Below, piece after piece: positions 11,665-21,565 of a stretch of DNA of 64,000 nt. The DNA comes from Ctena decussata. Taxonomy: Eukaryota > Mollusca > Bivalvia > Lucinida > Lucinidae. The translations under genes and the position numbers were made by a program. Within the stretch, counting starts at the first letter, position 1; each line of letters begins with the position of its first letter. The notes beneath the pieces are model-generated. The model saw nothing but the letters and a program-made list of their open reading frames with translations, was not told where the DNA came from and did no database searches. The DNA lies in the NCBI GenBank assembly GCA_963989385.1, contig OZ022509.1, forward strand, positions 76,592,667 through 76,656,666, read 5' to 3'.

Positions 11665-11881
11665 CCGAACACTTAGACCCTAACGCATGTCCAATGTCTT
11701 TTATTTCCTCTAATTCATATTTTAAATACGTGGCTATACGTTTACCCTCATCAGTCATTAATCTTTGGTGCCTTTTCTTCTCAAACCTTATAAAATGTTT
11801 TAGAGACTTGTAATAATTACATATGGTACTAAAGCTTACCTTTTGTTCTGCTAATTCTTCATTTACTCTGTAAAAATTTTG
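11645..11881 (-). pseudogene. Core-binding (SAM-like) domain of the YR, displaced frame
   Basis: The open minus frame between stops contains FYRVNEELAEQ and VSFSTICNYYKSLKHFIRFEK. This is the N-terminal core-binding pattern of tyrosine recombinases (STI..YY.SL..FI.F). It ends at a stop at 11645-11647 that overlaps the start of the 463-aa frame, so a frameshift at about 11655-11665 separates the DNA-binding and catalytic halves of one protein. Its upstream edge is another frameshift near the A/T run at 11870-11880. Confidence 0.65.
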
Positions 11882-12514
11882 TCACTAATTATTTCATATG
11901 AATATGTACGTTGTCCATTTGACATTCTGTACAGAAGCCTTTTCATGTTTCCAATATTGTTCTTTTTTATTGCCTTTTTTGCCTCGGAGTTCGTAGTAAG
12001 CCTTAAAGTCGTCAAAAATTTTATCGTTCCAGAATGTTTTGGGAATTTTGTACCACCCCATCTTTTGAAGTACACTTTTAGGTCCACTTCTCCAATTGTA
12101 CTCTCTAACAAATCCTTCTTCGTCTTCGTCTATGTCTAAGTCAACGTCAACGTCCGCGTCGACGTCTTCTGTCAAAGTATTATCATTATCAGAGTCACTT
12201 TCGTCTGCACTGTCATCTTCATGTATATTTTCGTCATTGTGAAAAGTCAAAGTCTGTCGGGTTTTGTTGGGATTTGATTTTTTTGCTTTGCTCGGTCCTT
12301 TTATGGGTGCTTTACCTTTGCCCGTGACGTCCGTCGTCGATTCTTGCGTGGTTTCCTCGTCCGAGTCAATCACGAACCGCTTACGACTTCTTGATTGAAG
12401 CAAGGCACCAGATTGTGGCACGTCATCAAAATCTGGTACATTGTTTAAATCACCAAAGTCATCGGTCGTTAGCTGTTCATGTAGACGGGGACAAGCAATT
12501 TGAATTTCACGCAT
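11863..12514 (-). pseudogene. N-terminal region of the YR protein, acidic, frameshifted
   Basis: The frame from ATG 12512-12514 gives an N-terminal region with a basic patch (SRSRKRF, KGKAPIKGPSKAKK). It is followed by a long Asp/Glu run (about residues 103-136, encoded by GAC/GAT-rich DNA at about 12105-12200) and then WNDKIFDDFKAYYELRGKK. At an A-run near 11965-11980 the sense passes to another frame (11863-12111), which continues with RMSNGQRTYSYEIISDKIF. Together with the two downstream pieces this spans a single YR gene of about 2.2 kb. The acidic region may be a protein-interaction segment; its role is unknown. Confidence 0.55.
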
Positions 12515-12576
12515 GGTAACTTGTCCTGTCTGTCCGTCTCTGGCAACGCTTCGTGTTGCCGAATATTATTTTCTTC

Positions 12577-12759
12577 TCAAATCCTATCCTCTTCCTCGAT
12601 TTCTGTTTCGAAGTGTCTTGGCGTCAGTGTGTTAAAAATGGGGATACGTTCATAAACAGCATCATATTCCGCGGGAACGGCATTATGGCCAAAAGAGCGC
12701 AATAGTTCAGCGACTTCATTTGGCGTATACGAAGAGTTATCTTCCGTTTCTGTGATGTT
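12577..12759 (-). pseudogene. Fragment homologous to the 353-aa protein
   Basis: The open minus frame reads SSYTPNEVAELLRSFGHNAVP then YDAVYERIPIFNTLTPRHFETE and stops at 12577-12579. It aligns without gaps to residues about 91-134 of the protein encoded at 6738-7799 (SYTPREVADLLVSFGHCPVP, YERIPVYDSLTKRHF). Only this central block survives. It sits directly upstream of the YR on the same strand, so a full element probably carried this gene 5' of YR, with the copy at 6738-7799 on the other side of SET. Confidence 0.6.
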
Positions 12760-13009
12760 TTACCTTATGTATGTTCTTATTATTTTTGGTTCGGTTTGGG
12801 TTGCTGAGTGGCCACCTTTTGGGAACAAGCTGCTCACTCGGTTGGCCATATGTTCTCTGTATCTTGATTATTTGTAATCTTAGTTGTTTCCAACTATGGT
12901 TTGAGGGCTGGATTTGGATTTTGGTTGTTTCAGTTCCTGGTCTTTGCATACTTTTTACTTTTAAAGTGGACCTCACTTTGAAGGTTGATACTTTTGATGT
13001 GGAAGCCAT
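12737..13009 (-). CDS. Possible N-terminal exon or remnant, 90 codons
   Basis: The frame from ATG 13007-13009 encodes a basic Ser/Thr/Lys-rich stretch beginning MASTSKV, with WKQLRLQIIKIQRTYGQ in the middle. It overlaps the start of the 12577-12759 fragment in another frame. It may be the diverged N-terminus of that second 353-aa-like protein (both start with MAS and are basic), joined by a lost frame or a splice. It could equally be chance. Confidence 0.3.
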   Translation of the reverse strand: MASTSKVSTFKVRSTLKVKSMQRPGTETTKIQIQPSNHSWKQLRLQIIKIQRTYGQPSEQLVPKRWPLSNPNRTKNNKNIHKVKHHRNGR

Positions 13010-13185
13010 TTTCTACAAACGCAAACAAAGAACCACTGAGACACAATGTGTCGATTGATACAAGTGGTACAGAGCCAACAATGTCATGCGAGGCTATCAG
13101 TTTATACTTTTGTCCAAGAGTCTAGTTGTAAAGTTTATTGCTTGCATTGCATAAGAATATGTGTTCCCTATATATTCACATCCTT

Positions 13186-13390
13186 CTCGAGTGTCTCAGA
13201 CTGCCAGGAACTTGGTTCTTTGGTGGCACCTAACCAAACAATGCTTATCAGTCCATGCTTTCCCCTACAGTCCAGTAGCTAAGTTGATTGTCTGCACTGC
13301 AGCCAGAGTTTTTTAATATATAAGGAACATATACACTGGCTGCAGTGCAAACAAAGTTCCTGGAAGTCTGCAACCCTTGAGTAAGGAACA
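13186..13390. repeat. Dispersed 110-bp repeat, copy 1, with an inverted partner
   Basis: 'gtgtctcagactgccaggaa' and 'cttggttctttggtggcacc' start a roughly 110-bp block ending 'ttgattgtctgcactgcagcc'. Direct copies lie at 14842-14950 and 15003-15135. Inverted partial copies lie at about 13330-13375 and 15240-15285 ('agttcctggaagtctg'). The blocks bracket the hairpin array and probably represent the edges of one composite repeat. Confidence 0.6.
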
Positions 13391-13494
13391 AACACAATGT
13401 CTGCAGTGTAAATAAATCTCAGCAACTGGACTCTAGGACGAGATCATGGACAGTATTAGCATCTTATTGCTGCAGATCCAACAACAAATTTGCG

Positions 13495-14840
13495 TACGTA
13501 AGAAACACATTAGACTTAGTACCTTTGGCTTGCTACGATGCATATCTTCGCTAGCCAGGGGTATTATGTCCACTTTGTTTCTTACGTAGAGAAGTCCCAA
13601 AGTGGACTTACTACCCTTGGCGTACGCAAGAAACAAAGTGGACTTGGTACCATTGGCTTGCTTAGGTGAACATAGTGCCCTTGGTGTACGTACGGAACAA
13701 AATGGACTTAGAACCTTAGGCTTGCTAAGATGGATATCTTCGCTAGCCAAGGGTACTAGGTCCACTTTGTTTGTAACGTACGTAAGGAGCAAAGTTTAGT
13801 TAGTATCCTTAGCTGGCTAAGATAAATATCTTTGTTAGCCAAGGGTACTAAATCTTCTTCAATTCCTACGTGCTTAAAAACCAAGTGGACCAAGTACCCT
13901 TGGCGTATGCAAGGTGAATAAAGTACCCTTGGTGTACGTAAGGAACAAAGTGGACTAAGTACCTTTAGCTTGCTAAAATGGGTATCTTCACTAGCCACGG
14001 GTACTAATCCCATTTTGTTTCCCTTGGCTTGCTACAATGAATATCTTCGCTAACCAGGGGCATTAAATCCACTTTGTTTCTTACGTACGTGTGTCCCAGA
14101 GTGGACTTAGTACCCTCGGCGTACGCAAAGAAACAAAGTGGACTTGGTACCTTTGGCTTGCTTAGGTGAATATAGTACCCTTGGTGTACGTAAGGAACAA
14201 AGAGGACTTAGACCCTAAGGCTTGCTCAGATGGACATCTTCGCTAGCCAAGGGTACAAGGTCCACTTTGTTTCTAACATACGTAAGGAACAAAGTGTACT
14301 TAGTATCCTTAGCTCGCTAGATGAATATCTTCGTTAGCCAAGGGTACTAAAGCGACGTCCTTTCTTACGTGTGTAAGGACCAAGGTGGACTAAGTACCCT
14401 GGGCATACGCAAGGAACAAAGTGGACTTAATACCTTGTCTTGCTTAGGTGAATAAAGTACCCTTGGTGAACGTGAGGAAAAAAGTGGACCTTAGTATTTT
14501 AAACTTGCTAAGATGGATATCTTCACAAGCTAAGGGTACTAAGTCCACTTTGTTTCCCTTGGCTTGCTACATTGAATATCTTCGCTAGCCAGGAGTATTC
14601 AGTCCACTTCGTTTCTTACGTACGTAAGTCCCAGAGTGGACTTAGTACCTTCGGCGTACGCAAGAAACAAAGTGCACTTGGTACCCTTGGCTTGCTTAGA
14701 TGAATATAGTACCATTGGTGTACGTAAGGAACAAGGTGGGCTTAGTACCTTATGCTTGCTAAGATGGATATCTTCGCTAGAAAAGGGTACTAGGTCTACT
14801 TTGTTTCTAACGTACGTAAGGAACAAAGTGGTCTTAGTAT
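13495..14840. repeat. Array of hairpin-forming repeats around 'aacaaagtggacttagtac'
   Basis: The array is built from the word AACAAAGTGGACTTAGTACC and its reverse complement in alternation, separated by 'cttggcttgctaagatg(a/g)atatcttcgctagccaagggtac'-like spacers. Each pair can fold into a stem of 30-40 bp. The composite repeats about three times with a period near 500-540 bp: 'ggcttgctac(g/a/t)' marks at about 13530, 14026 and 14566. Fragments recur at 36955-37140 and 59742-59785. Open frames in the array are by-products. Confidence 0.75.
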
Positions 14841-14841
14841 C

Positions 14842-15300
14842 CTCAAGTGTCTCAGACTGCTAGGAACTTGGTTCTTTGGTGGCACCGAACCAAAACAATG
14901 CTTTCCATGTCCAGGAGCTAAGTTGATTGTCTGCACTGCAGCCAGCCTTGAGAAGCATGAAAACATATAAGTACAGTCGAAGAAACAAAGTTGACTTAGT
15001 ATCCTAAAGTGTCTAAGACTGCCAGGAACTTGGTTCTTTGGTGGCACCGAACCAAAACAATGCTTATCAGTCCATGCTTTCCTCCACCAGTCCAGGTGTT
15101 AATTTGATTGTCTGCACTACAGCCAACCTTGAGAAGCATGAAAATATATTAGAAACAAATACGCTGGCTGCAGAACTGACAATAATCTTATTTACTGGAC
15201 TATGGGAAGAAAGTATGGACTAAAAGAATCGTATGTGTGTGCAGTGCCAACAGAGAAGCAAGTTCCTGGAAGTCTGAGACACTTCAGAAACATGTGAAAT
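14842..15300. repeat. Two more copies of the 110-bp repeat and inverted fragments
   Basis: Direct copies lie at 14842-14950 and 15003-15135, and the inverted fragment 'gcaagttcctggaagtctga' lies near 15255. 'gcactgcagccag' and 'cttgagaagcatgaaaa(c/t)atat' follow the copies. The stretch 15300-15690 after it is AT-rich and holds nothing I can identify. Confidence 0.55.
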
Positions 15301-15689
15301 ATGTACCAAACAAACATTTTCAATAAAGGAATAAATATAATAAAAGCCTAACTTCTCAACTGAATCCTTAGAAATAAGTTTTAATCTACCAAAGCTTTCC
15401 GGCCACAATAATCAAACAATAATCCAGCAATGATACAACAAATAAAAGAAGTAAATCACAAATATATATATAAGCAAATGCACAAAGATATTCAATTAAA
15501 TCAAATAAAGAACACAAAGCAGGTGTAAGACAACTTATCTCAGAGAGCAGAAGATCTCGAGTGTACTGCAATTGAAAATGGTCGAACTATATATACTGAA
15601 ACATAACCATTCAACCCAGAATAAGTGCTAACAATTATCTGCTCATCACCGTGAAACTACTCATTGATGACAGCAAGATGACACTAATG

Positions 15690-16425
15690 GCAGGAAGAGG
15701 TGATCTTGCCAAAAGTTGGCAGGTCTCGATAGTCACAGGTGAGCGCTCATGTAATTAGCGCTCGTGTAATTAGCGTCGCGCCATCGAACAGTAAATCTTA
15801 AGTCTGTGATGATATTATCATTTTTCCTTCCTGCCAAATTTCACGGTAATGCCGAATATATCGGGACACCCAACTGCTCACCCCCACCTCCCTGCCCATA
15901 TGGGAGCCCCGGTAGCTCAGTGGCTTAAGCGCTGGCCTAATTAGTTAGTGGTCGCGGGTTCGAGTCCCGCCAGAGGCGGAGCTCTTTCCATCGTGACCTG
16001 GGTTCCATTGCACACAGGGTTTAAACCGCGGTGGGATTTTTTGCTTTTTTTGGCGAATATAAAAATTGAATAACTTTTTTATTTTAAGAGATAATTTTAA
16101 AAATAAAGTATCAAATTGTTGCACAGAATATGTACTTTTTAACAACAATAATTCATTATATGCTTTTTTATAGCCTGACATCAAGCTATTGATTTTCTTA
16201 TCCACCCTTAGTTGAAAATCCCATTCCGTCCATTTTTCGGTAACATCCACACTTCAAAGCCCCGTATATTTTTTCCTCAAAAGATATATTTAAGATTATT
16301 GTAAAATAATTTACCACATATATTAGCGTTTTAGAAAATATCATTAAAACACACATATTTACAAGCATATTTCAGCTTCAGAGAATGGCGCAAAATCAAA
16401 TTTCTAATTTTCGACCAGCGGCCGC

Positions 16426-16460
<35 letters not shown>

Positions 16461-17000
16461 GATTGCAAAAGTCAATTAATTTTTATTGGGAAGAGATATT
16501 TAAAAGCTGAAACTATCAAAATGTAGAACAGAATGTCTACATTTTAGGAATTATAATTAATAATATGCATGTATAAATCCTTATATTCAGAAATTGAATT
16601 TCGTATGCACCCCCTAGTTGAAATTCCCATTTTCGTGCATTTTGCAATTACAGTAAATCGTCTAAGCTTCGTAATTTTTGTTCCTGTAAAGATAATTTTA
16701 TGATTAAGGTACCATAATCTACCAAACATATTAGCGTTTTAGAAAATATCATTAAAACACACATATAAACAGGCATCTTTCGTCTGCACAGAATGACGCA
16801 AACTCAAATTTCCAATTTTCGTCCAGCGGCCTCATTTTTTTAATTTTTTTGCGACTTCAAAAGTTGAATAACTTCCCTATTTGAAGAGATATTTACAAGA
16901 TTTAAAAAACAAATTGTAGCAGAATATATCTACTCTTAAACTATTACACTACAAACAAGACAACTACAATTAATGTACACAACATATGCAGATGAAGAGA
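15690..17000 (+). repeat. Composite repeat copy 1: SINE-like head plus 400-bp A-B-C units
   Basis: A leader beginning near 'ttggcaggtctcgatagtcac' runs into a tRNA-like head (15906-15979) and 'tctttccatcgtgacctggg'. Three related units of about 400 bp follow. Unit A (about 16040-16440) has 'gacatcaagctattgatttt'. Unit B (about 16440-16846) has 'ttgaatttcgtatgcacccc'. Unit C (from 16846) is truncated. Unit boundaries carry 'cggccgc' plus a T-run and 'tgcga(t/c)t(g/t)caaaag'. The same order occurs at 32725-34670 and 35396-36430. Confidence 0.75.
15906..15979 (+). repeat. tRNA-like head of a SINE-type repeat
   Basis: It has an A-box match (GGTAGCTCAGTGG) and a perfect B-box (GGTTCGAGTCC) with tRNA-like spacing. 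The acceptor pairing is imperfect and the anticodon arm is irregular. It is followed by SINE body sequence shared with 32942 and 58635, so it is a tRNA-derived repeat head and not a functional tRNA gene. Confidence 0.7.
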
Positions 17001-17004
17001 ACAA

Positions 17005-17109
17005 CGACCAGCCTGCGAGACCGCGCAGTCTCATAGTAAGCTTCCCAGTAACAAAACTTTCCCCCATTTGAAGACACCGATGAGTCATCGGGCATGCGCA
17101 GGCTGGTCG
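17005..17109. repeat. Inverted repeat with 13-bp perfect arms
   Basis: The arms CGACCAGCCTGCG (17005-17017) and CGCAGGCTGGTCG (17097-17109) face each other across 79 bp. The stretch to 17385 otherwise shows no gene. Confidence 0.6.
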
Positions 17110-17385
17110 AGCTTCCGTCGTCTGCTACCTAATGTGGTGTTAATACAGTAGACGGATTGATATCCGAGAACCCATTGGGCACACAACGTATCAACATCGA
17201 ACCGACACTGGCTCAACGTCGTGGCGTCAAGTCAGTGCCTTTTCTACGCCACCCCGACTCTGTGTTTCCGTTTGAGATTGTCATAATTTTCCAGTGAAAG
17301 TGACAAATTTTATTTAACTCGAAACGTTACTTTTACCATACAGTGCAACATTCACAGCAAGAGTACAATACCCTTAGAAAAATTG

Positions 17386-18905
17386 GGTGTGCGCCCAGAC
17401 TGATGCGTACAGTCTGGGAGCACACTCAATATTTCATTCAAGGGTTATAACGCTCATATTGGTATTTCAGTCATTTTGGCTACCCTATGTAACAAAGCGG
17501 ATGTAAAGATCTACAAAAATACAGGTTGTGTATGTATTCCATAGTTCATCTCCAATATTACAAAGGGCAACAATTTTTGTGACTTCCTGTTAGCGTCTCT
17601 GAAAGTAATTGGGTGAGCACCCAGACTTATGCGTACACTCTGGGAGCACACTCAACATTTCATTAAAGGGTTATAACGATTATATTAGTAGTCCAGTCAT
17701 TTTGGCTACCCGATAGAACAAAGCGGATGTAAAAATCTACAAAGATACAGGATGCGTATGTATTCCATAGTTCACCTCCAGTATTACAAAGGGCAAAATT
17801 GGGTGTGCGCCCAGACTGATGAGATGATTGAGATTGTCATAATTTTCCAGTGAAAGTGACAAATTTTATTTAACTCGAAACGTTACTTTTACCATACAGT
17901 GCAACAGTCACAGCAAGAGTACAACACCCTTAGAAAAATTGGGTGTGCGCCCAGACTGATGCGTACAGTCTGGGAGCACACTCAACAGTTCATTCAAGGG
18001 TTATAACGCTCATATTGGTATTTCAGTCATTTTAGGTGTGCGCCCAGACTGATGCGTACAGTCTGGGAGCACACTCAACATTTCATTCAAGGGTTATAAC
18101 GCTCATATTGGTATTTCAGTCATTTTGGCTACCCTATAGAACAAAGCGGATGTAAAGATCTACAAAAATACAGGCTGTGTATATATTCCATAGTTCACCT
18201 CCAATATTACAAAGGGCAACAATTTTTGTGACTTCCTGTAAGCGTCTCTGAAAGTAATTGGGTGTGCACCCAGACTGATGCGTACAGTCTGGGAGCACAC
18301 TCAACATTTCATTTAAGGGTTATAACGCTCATATTGGTATTTCAGTCATTTTGGCTACCCGATAGAACAAAGCGGATGTAAAAATCTACAAAGATACAGG
18401 ATGCGTATGTATTCCATAGTTCACCTCCAGTATTACAAAAAGCAAAATTGGGTGTGCGCCCAGACTGATGAGATGATTGAGATTGTCATAATTTTCCAGT
18501 GAAAGTAACAAATTTTATTTAACTCGAAACGTTACTTTTAACATATAGTGCAACAGTCACAGCAAGAGTACAATACCCTTAGAAAAAATGGGTGTGCGCC
18601 CAGGCTGATGCGTACAGTCTGGGAGCACACTCAACATTTCATTCAAGGGTTATAACGCTTTCATTCAAAATTATTACAAAAGGCAACAATTTTTGTGACT
18701 TCCTGTTAGCGTCTCTGAAAGTTAATACAATACTCTTAGAAAAACTGGGTGTGCACCCAGACTGATGCGTACAGTCTGGGAGCACACTCAATATTTCAGT
18801 CAAGGGTTATAACGCTCTTTTTGGTATTCCAAAGATCTACAAAAAATTACAATTCACCTCAATTATTACAAAGGGCAACACTTTTTGTGACTTCCTGTTT
18901 GCTTC
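17386..18905. repeat. Tandem array of hairpin-bearing units
   Basis: Each unit has a hairpin with stem TGGGTGTGCgCCCAGACTG / CAGTCTGGGaGCACACTCA around loop atgcgta, then 'ttcaagggttataacgctca'. Longer units add 'gaacaaagcggatgtaaa' and 'gacttcctgttagcgtctct'. Hairpin starts lie near 17386, 17605, 17798 (truncated), 17937, 18033, 18259, 18447 (truncated), 18587 and 18747. Spacing is irregular (96-226 bp), as expected from nested deletions of one long unit. Confidence 0.75.
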
Positions 18906-19007
18906 TCTGAGAGCTAATAACTTCATCAAGTGGGCCAACCCACAAAGGACACTTGCTCCCACGGAAGCAAGTTTCCTTCCAAGGAGATGATCCACAATAT
19001 GAAGTGA

Positions 19008-19012
19008 GGCAT
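19008..19012 (+). repeat. Target-site duplication GGCAT, left
   Basis: GGCAT directly precedes the 5' LTR and is repeated directly after the 3' LTR at 31458-31462. It is the 5-bp duplication expected of Ty3/Gypsy integrases. Confidence 0.85.
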
Positions 19013-19660
19013 TGTTACGAAATGGATCCGATCGTCGACTTTGTCGTCGAATTATTTTAATCCTTTCAATCAGTAGGGCTACAGTTTTTAGGGCAACTGT
19101 GGTAATAAAACATTTACGGAAATTGTGACTACGTTATGCATGGGTTGTTTGTGAATACCTCTCGTGGACAGCGTATTGCATGATTTTAAGGTGAATAGCT
19201 GCACGAGTCTTTTGATTGTGGACAGCGTGTTGCATGATTTTAATGTGAATACCTGCACGTTTAGAGTCGTGTCGCATGATTTAAATGTGAGACGCATACT
19301 ATTTATACGCCTATCTTTTATTGAAAAGTTAGACGTGGCTGTTTAATTCTTATACTGAGGATGTTATATTGTTGTGTGCCCAGATTCTGAGTTTAGACAT
19401 GAATGGTAAGATTTTATTATATTTATTTAGAATAGTTTGGCTAAGAATGAAAAATGTGACTTCTGATTGATATGGTATGATTATATGTGTCGACTGATTT
19501 GATTTTGTTGACAGTGATCAGGCTGTGCATATGTCGACCAATTTTGTTTATACTGACCATGCTGCGCATGGTATTTGTATATTAGGAAGTTTTGTAAATT
19601 ACGGAAATAGTTTATATCACTGATGTTGGTTGCAATGGTGTGCGTCTATTTGACGTCCAG

Positions 19661-20313
19661 TGACGTCAGTTGCATTCATTTTATTCATGTGACGTCAGTT
19701 GCATTCATGTTATTGCGACGTCAGCACTTTTTACATTAGTTTCACTGGTGTGCGTCTATTTGACGTCCAGTGACGTCAATTGTATTCATGTTATTCATGT
19801 GACGTCAGTTGCATTCATGTTATTCATGTGACGTCAGTTGCATTCATGTTATTGCGACGTCAGCACTTTTTATATTAGTTTCACGTATACGTGGCCTATA
19901 GAAGTAGATTGATTTGTAATGGAACTAATTTATATACTCGTGACGTCAATTGACGCCATAGCATGCACCGCATTAAGGTTTTTTTCCATAAGTTATAATG
20001 GTAACATTTGGTCATCATGCGTTTGATTTGCCTTCATTAGATGACGTCCTATGGTATAACATCATTGGCGTCATGATGTCAGATCAAACGTTATGATCCC
20101 AAATGTGTTAGAAATGCTTATTCAGCTATTATATTCTATGGCAAATGGTATTACGCTTAGTTTAAAGAAATGAATTAATACATATGCGAGTTAGATTTTG
20201 GTCAATCAATTTAATGTAAATAGTTCATTGTTTAGATTATTCATGTTTTATGTGGGGTATGTCATGGTAATGCCTGTTGACGTCAGTATACTTCTTGACA
20301 ATGTTTGACGTCA
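19661..20313 (+). promoter_or_regulatory. Cluster of CRE (TGACGTCA) motifs in the LTR
   Basis: Perfect TGACGTCA octamers occur at 19661, 19690, 19771, 19800, 19829, 19941, 20278 and 20306, with another at 21002; near matches GACGTCA sit at 19717 and 19856. TGACGTCA is the classical palindromic site of CREB/ATF bZIP factors. Position in the 5' half of the LTR (likely U3) suggests a promoter/enhancer under bZIP control. The 3' LTR has the same set. Confidence 0.6.
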
Positions 20314-21180
20314 GATCCTTCGACGCACATGCGTGGTAGGATCTACGTTTCTTCATTGGCGGAAGTGGTAAGCACACTTTTAGCTTTACATCGTGAGCGC
20401 GAGTCGTGTCTAGTGACACGGCTGGCGTATGCACGTTATGCTCGGCATTCGCCGAGGGCGTTGTATGGTATTTCCAAGACAGGCCCAAGTCTTACGTATT
20501 GTTATTATGTAGTTACAATGTATTAAGTGTAAGTTCGTTATTTTTAGGCACATCAAGTCCGGCAGTCAGCTGTTAGGGCTTAGAGCCACGTCTCACCTGG
20601 AGATTCGATATACGTCTCCAGGTTAATACCAACCCGGGTAGAGCAGTTACAACGCCCTTGTGCATGTATTCCTAGCAGAGGCGGGAAGCACAAAATATTG
20701 GCAAAATCGATGTAATTACTGCAGAGGTGAAAGTGGGACAGTGTTCGTCCACTAAAGTGTGTCATATTATATTTAGACTGGTCTCTGGTACGATCCAGGG
20801 AGCGACCAGTATATAATCGTGCACGTGTTAATATAAGTTGGTGTTCCTCATGATATATGGACTGGCCCATCACATGATCCAGGGAACGACAAAGTGAAGT
20901 CTACCAACATAAGGCCTTGGTTTTTTTTGTATGAGCTCAAACTGACGTCTTTTGTTCTTTGTGTTTTCCTTTAGTTCATGGCGCTGAGCCGAGTACGGTG
21001 TTGACGTCAGACAGTAATCTATTTGCGCATTGCACGCAAATCGATTACAGATTTGAAACAAACACCTTACTTGGGCCAGCGACATGAACTGATATGTGTT
21101 GTATATTATTGTAATTGTGACAGTTGTAAATTGTATTGTTGTATATAGTATTTACAATATATATAAACTTCAAAAAAAAA

Positions 21181-21335
21181 GGAGATGATTTAAATAAGCC
21201 CAGGAGATGATTTAAATAAGCTCAGGAGATGATTTAAATAAGCTTCAGCTTTCTATCAGATCCTGTACCATATAATATTATGTACAATTGTATAGCAACT
21301 TAATTGAATAAAATATTGTTTAAACCAAAAAAAAT
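21181..21335 (+). repeat. 154-bp segment present only in the 5' LTR
   Basis: It lies between two A8 runs ('cttcaaaaaaaa' and 'aaaccaaaaaaaa') that appear once in the 3' LTR. It begins with three tandem copies of a 21-bp word (aggagatgatttaaataagc + c) and contains AATAAA near 21306. It is either an insertion into the 5' LTR after integration or a loss from the 3' LTR. Confidence 0.7.
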
Positions 21336-21471
21336 CTAACGTTGTTAGAGTTTCCTTGTTAGTGTAATACACTGGTAGATAACCCTTTAACCGGAAGTCA
21401 CCCTCCGCCGTCCTGGCGACGCATAAGGCTCTACACCCATGTCGACCGTGTGTGAAACCTTCTGCGTAACA

Positions 21472-21490
21472 TGGTGTCAGAAGTGGGATT
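21472..21490 (+). other. Primer binding site, tRNA-Leu
   Basis: TGGTGTCAGAAGTGGGATT starts immediately after the 5' LTR. It is complementary to the 3' end (with CCA) of animal tRNA-Leu(CAA), whose acceptor/T-arm end reads ...CCCACTTCTGACA. It would prime minus-strand synthesis. Confidence 0.8.
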
Positions 21491-21565
21491 TGATTTCCGG
21501 TTAATATCTGCCAGTGTAACACATTGACAATATATACAGAATCTAGGCACAATTTTGTCAGTCAT

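Larger units (their letters stand above)
19013..21471 (+). repeat. 5' LTR
   Basis: 2459 bp, starts TGTTACGAAATGG and ends TTCTGCGTAACA. It is nearly identical to the 3' LTR apart from a 154-bp segment at about 21181-21335. It contains the CRE cluster and two direct repeats of a 110-140-bp block beginning 'ggtgtgcgtctatttgacgt' at 19637 and 19748. Small open frames inside are conserved only because the LTRs are recent copies. Confidence 0.93.

Noticed and set aside
13602..14863. ORFs such as 13433-13792 and 14599-14826 as genes
   Set aside because: They are translations of the hairpin repeat in several frames and both strands.
15906..15979. Functional tRNA gene
   Set aside because: It has A- and B-box matches but mismatched acceptor and anticodon arms, and it is attached to SINE body sequence in three loci.
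17810..17850. Hammerhead ribozyme core (CTGATGAG at 17816 and 18466)
   Set aside because: No matching GAAA plus stem I/III arrangement is found. The motif arises where a hairpin unit was truncated, and intact units read ctgatgcg.
19088..19346. Small ORFs repeated in both LTRs (also near 20237-21085 and 30377-31226)
   Set aside because: They are duplicated only because the LTRs are recent copies; no motifs, and they lie on both strands.
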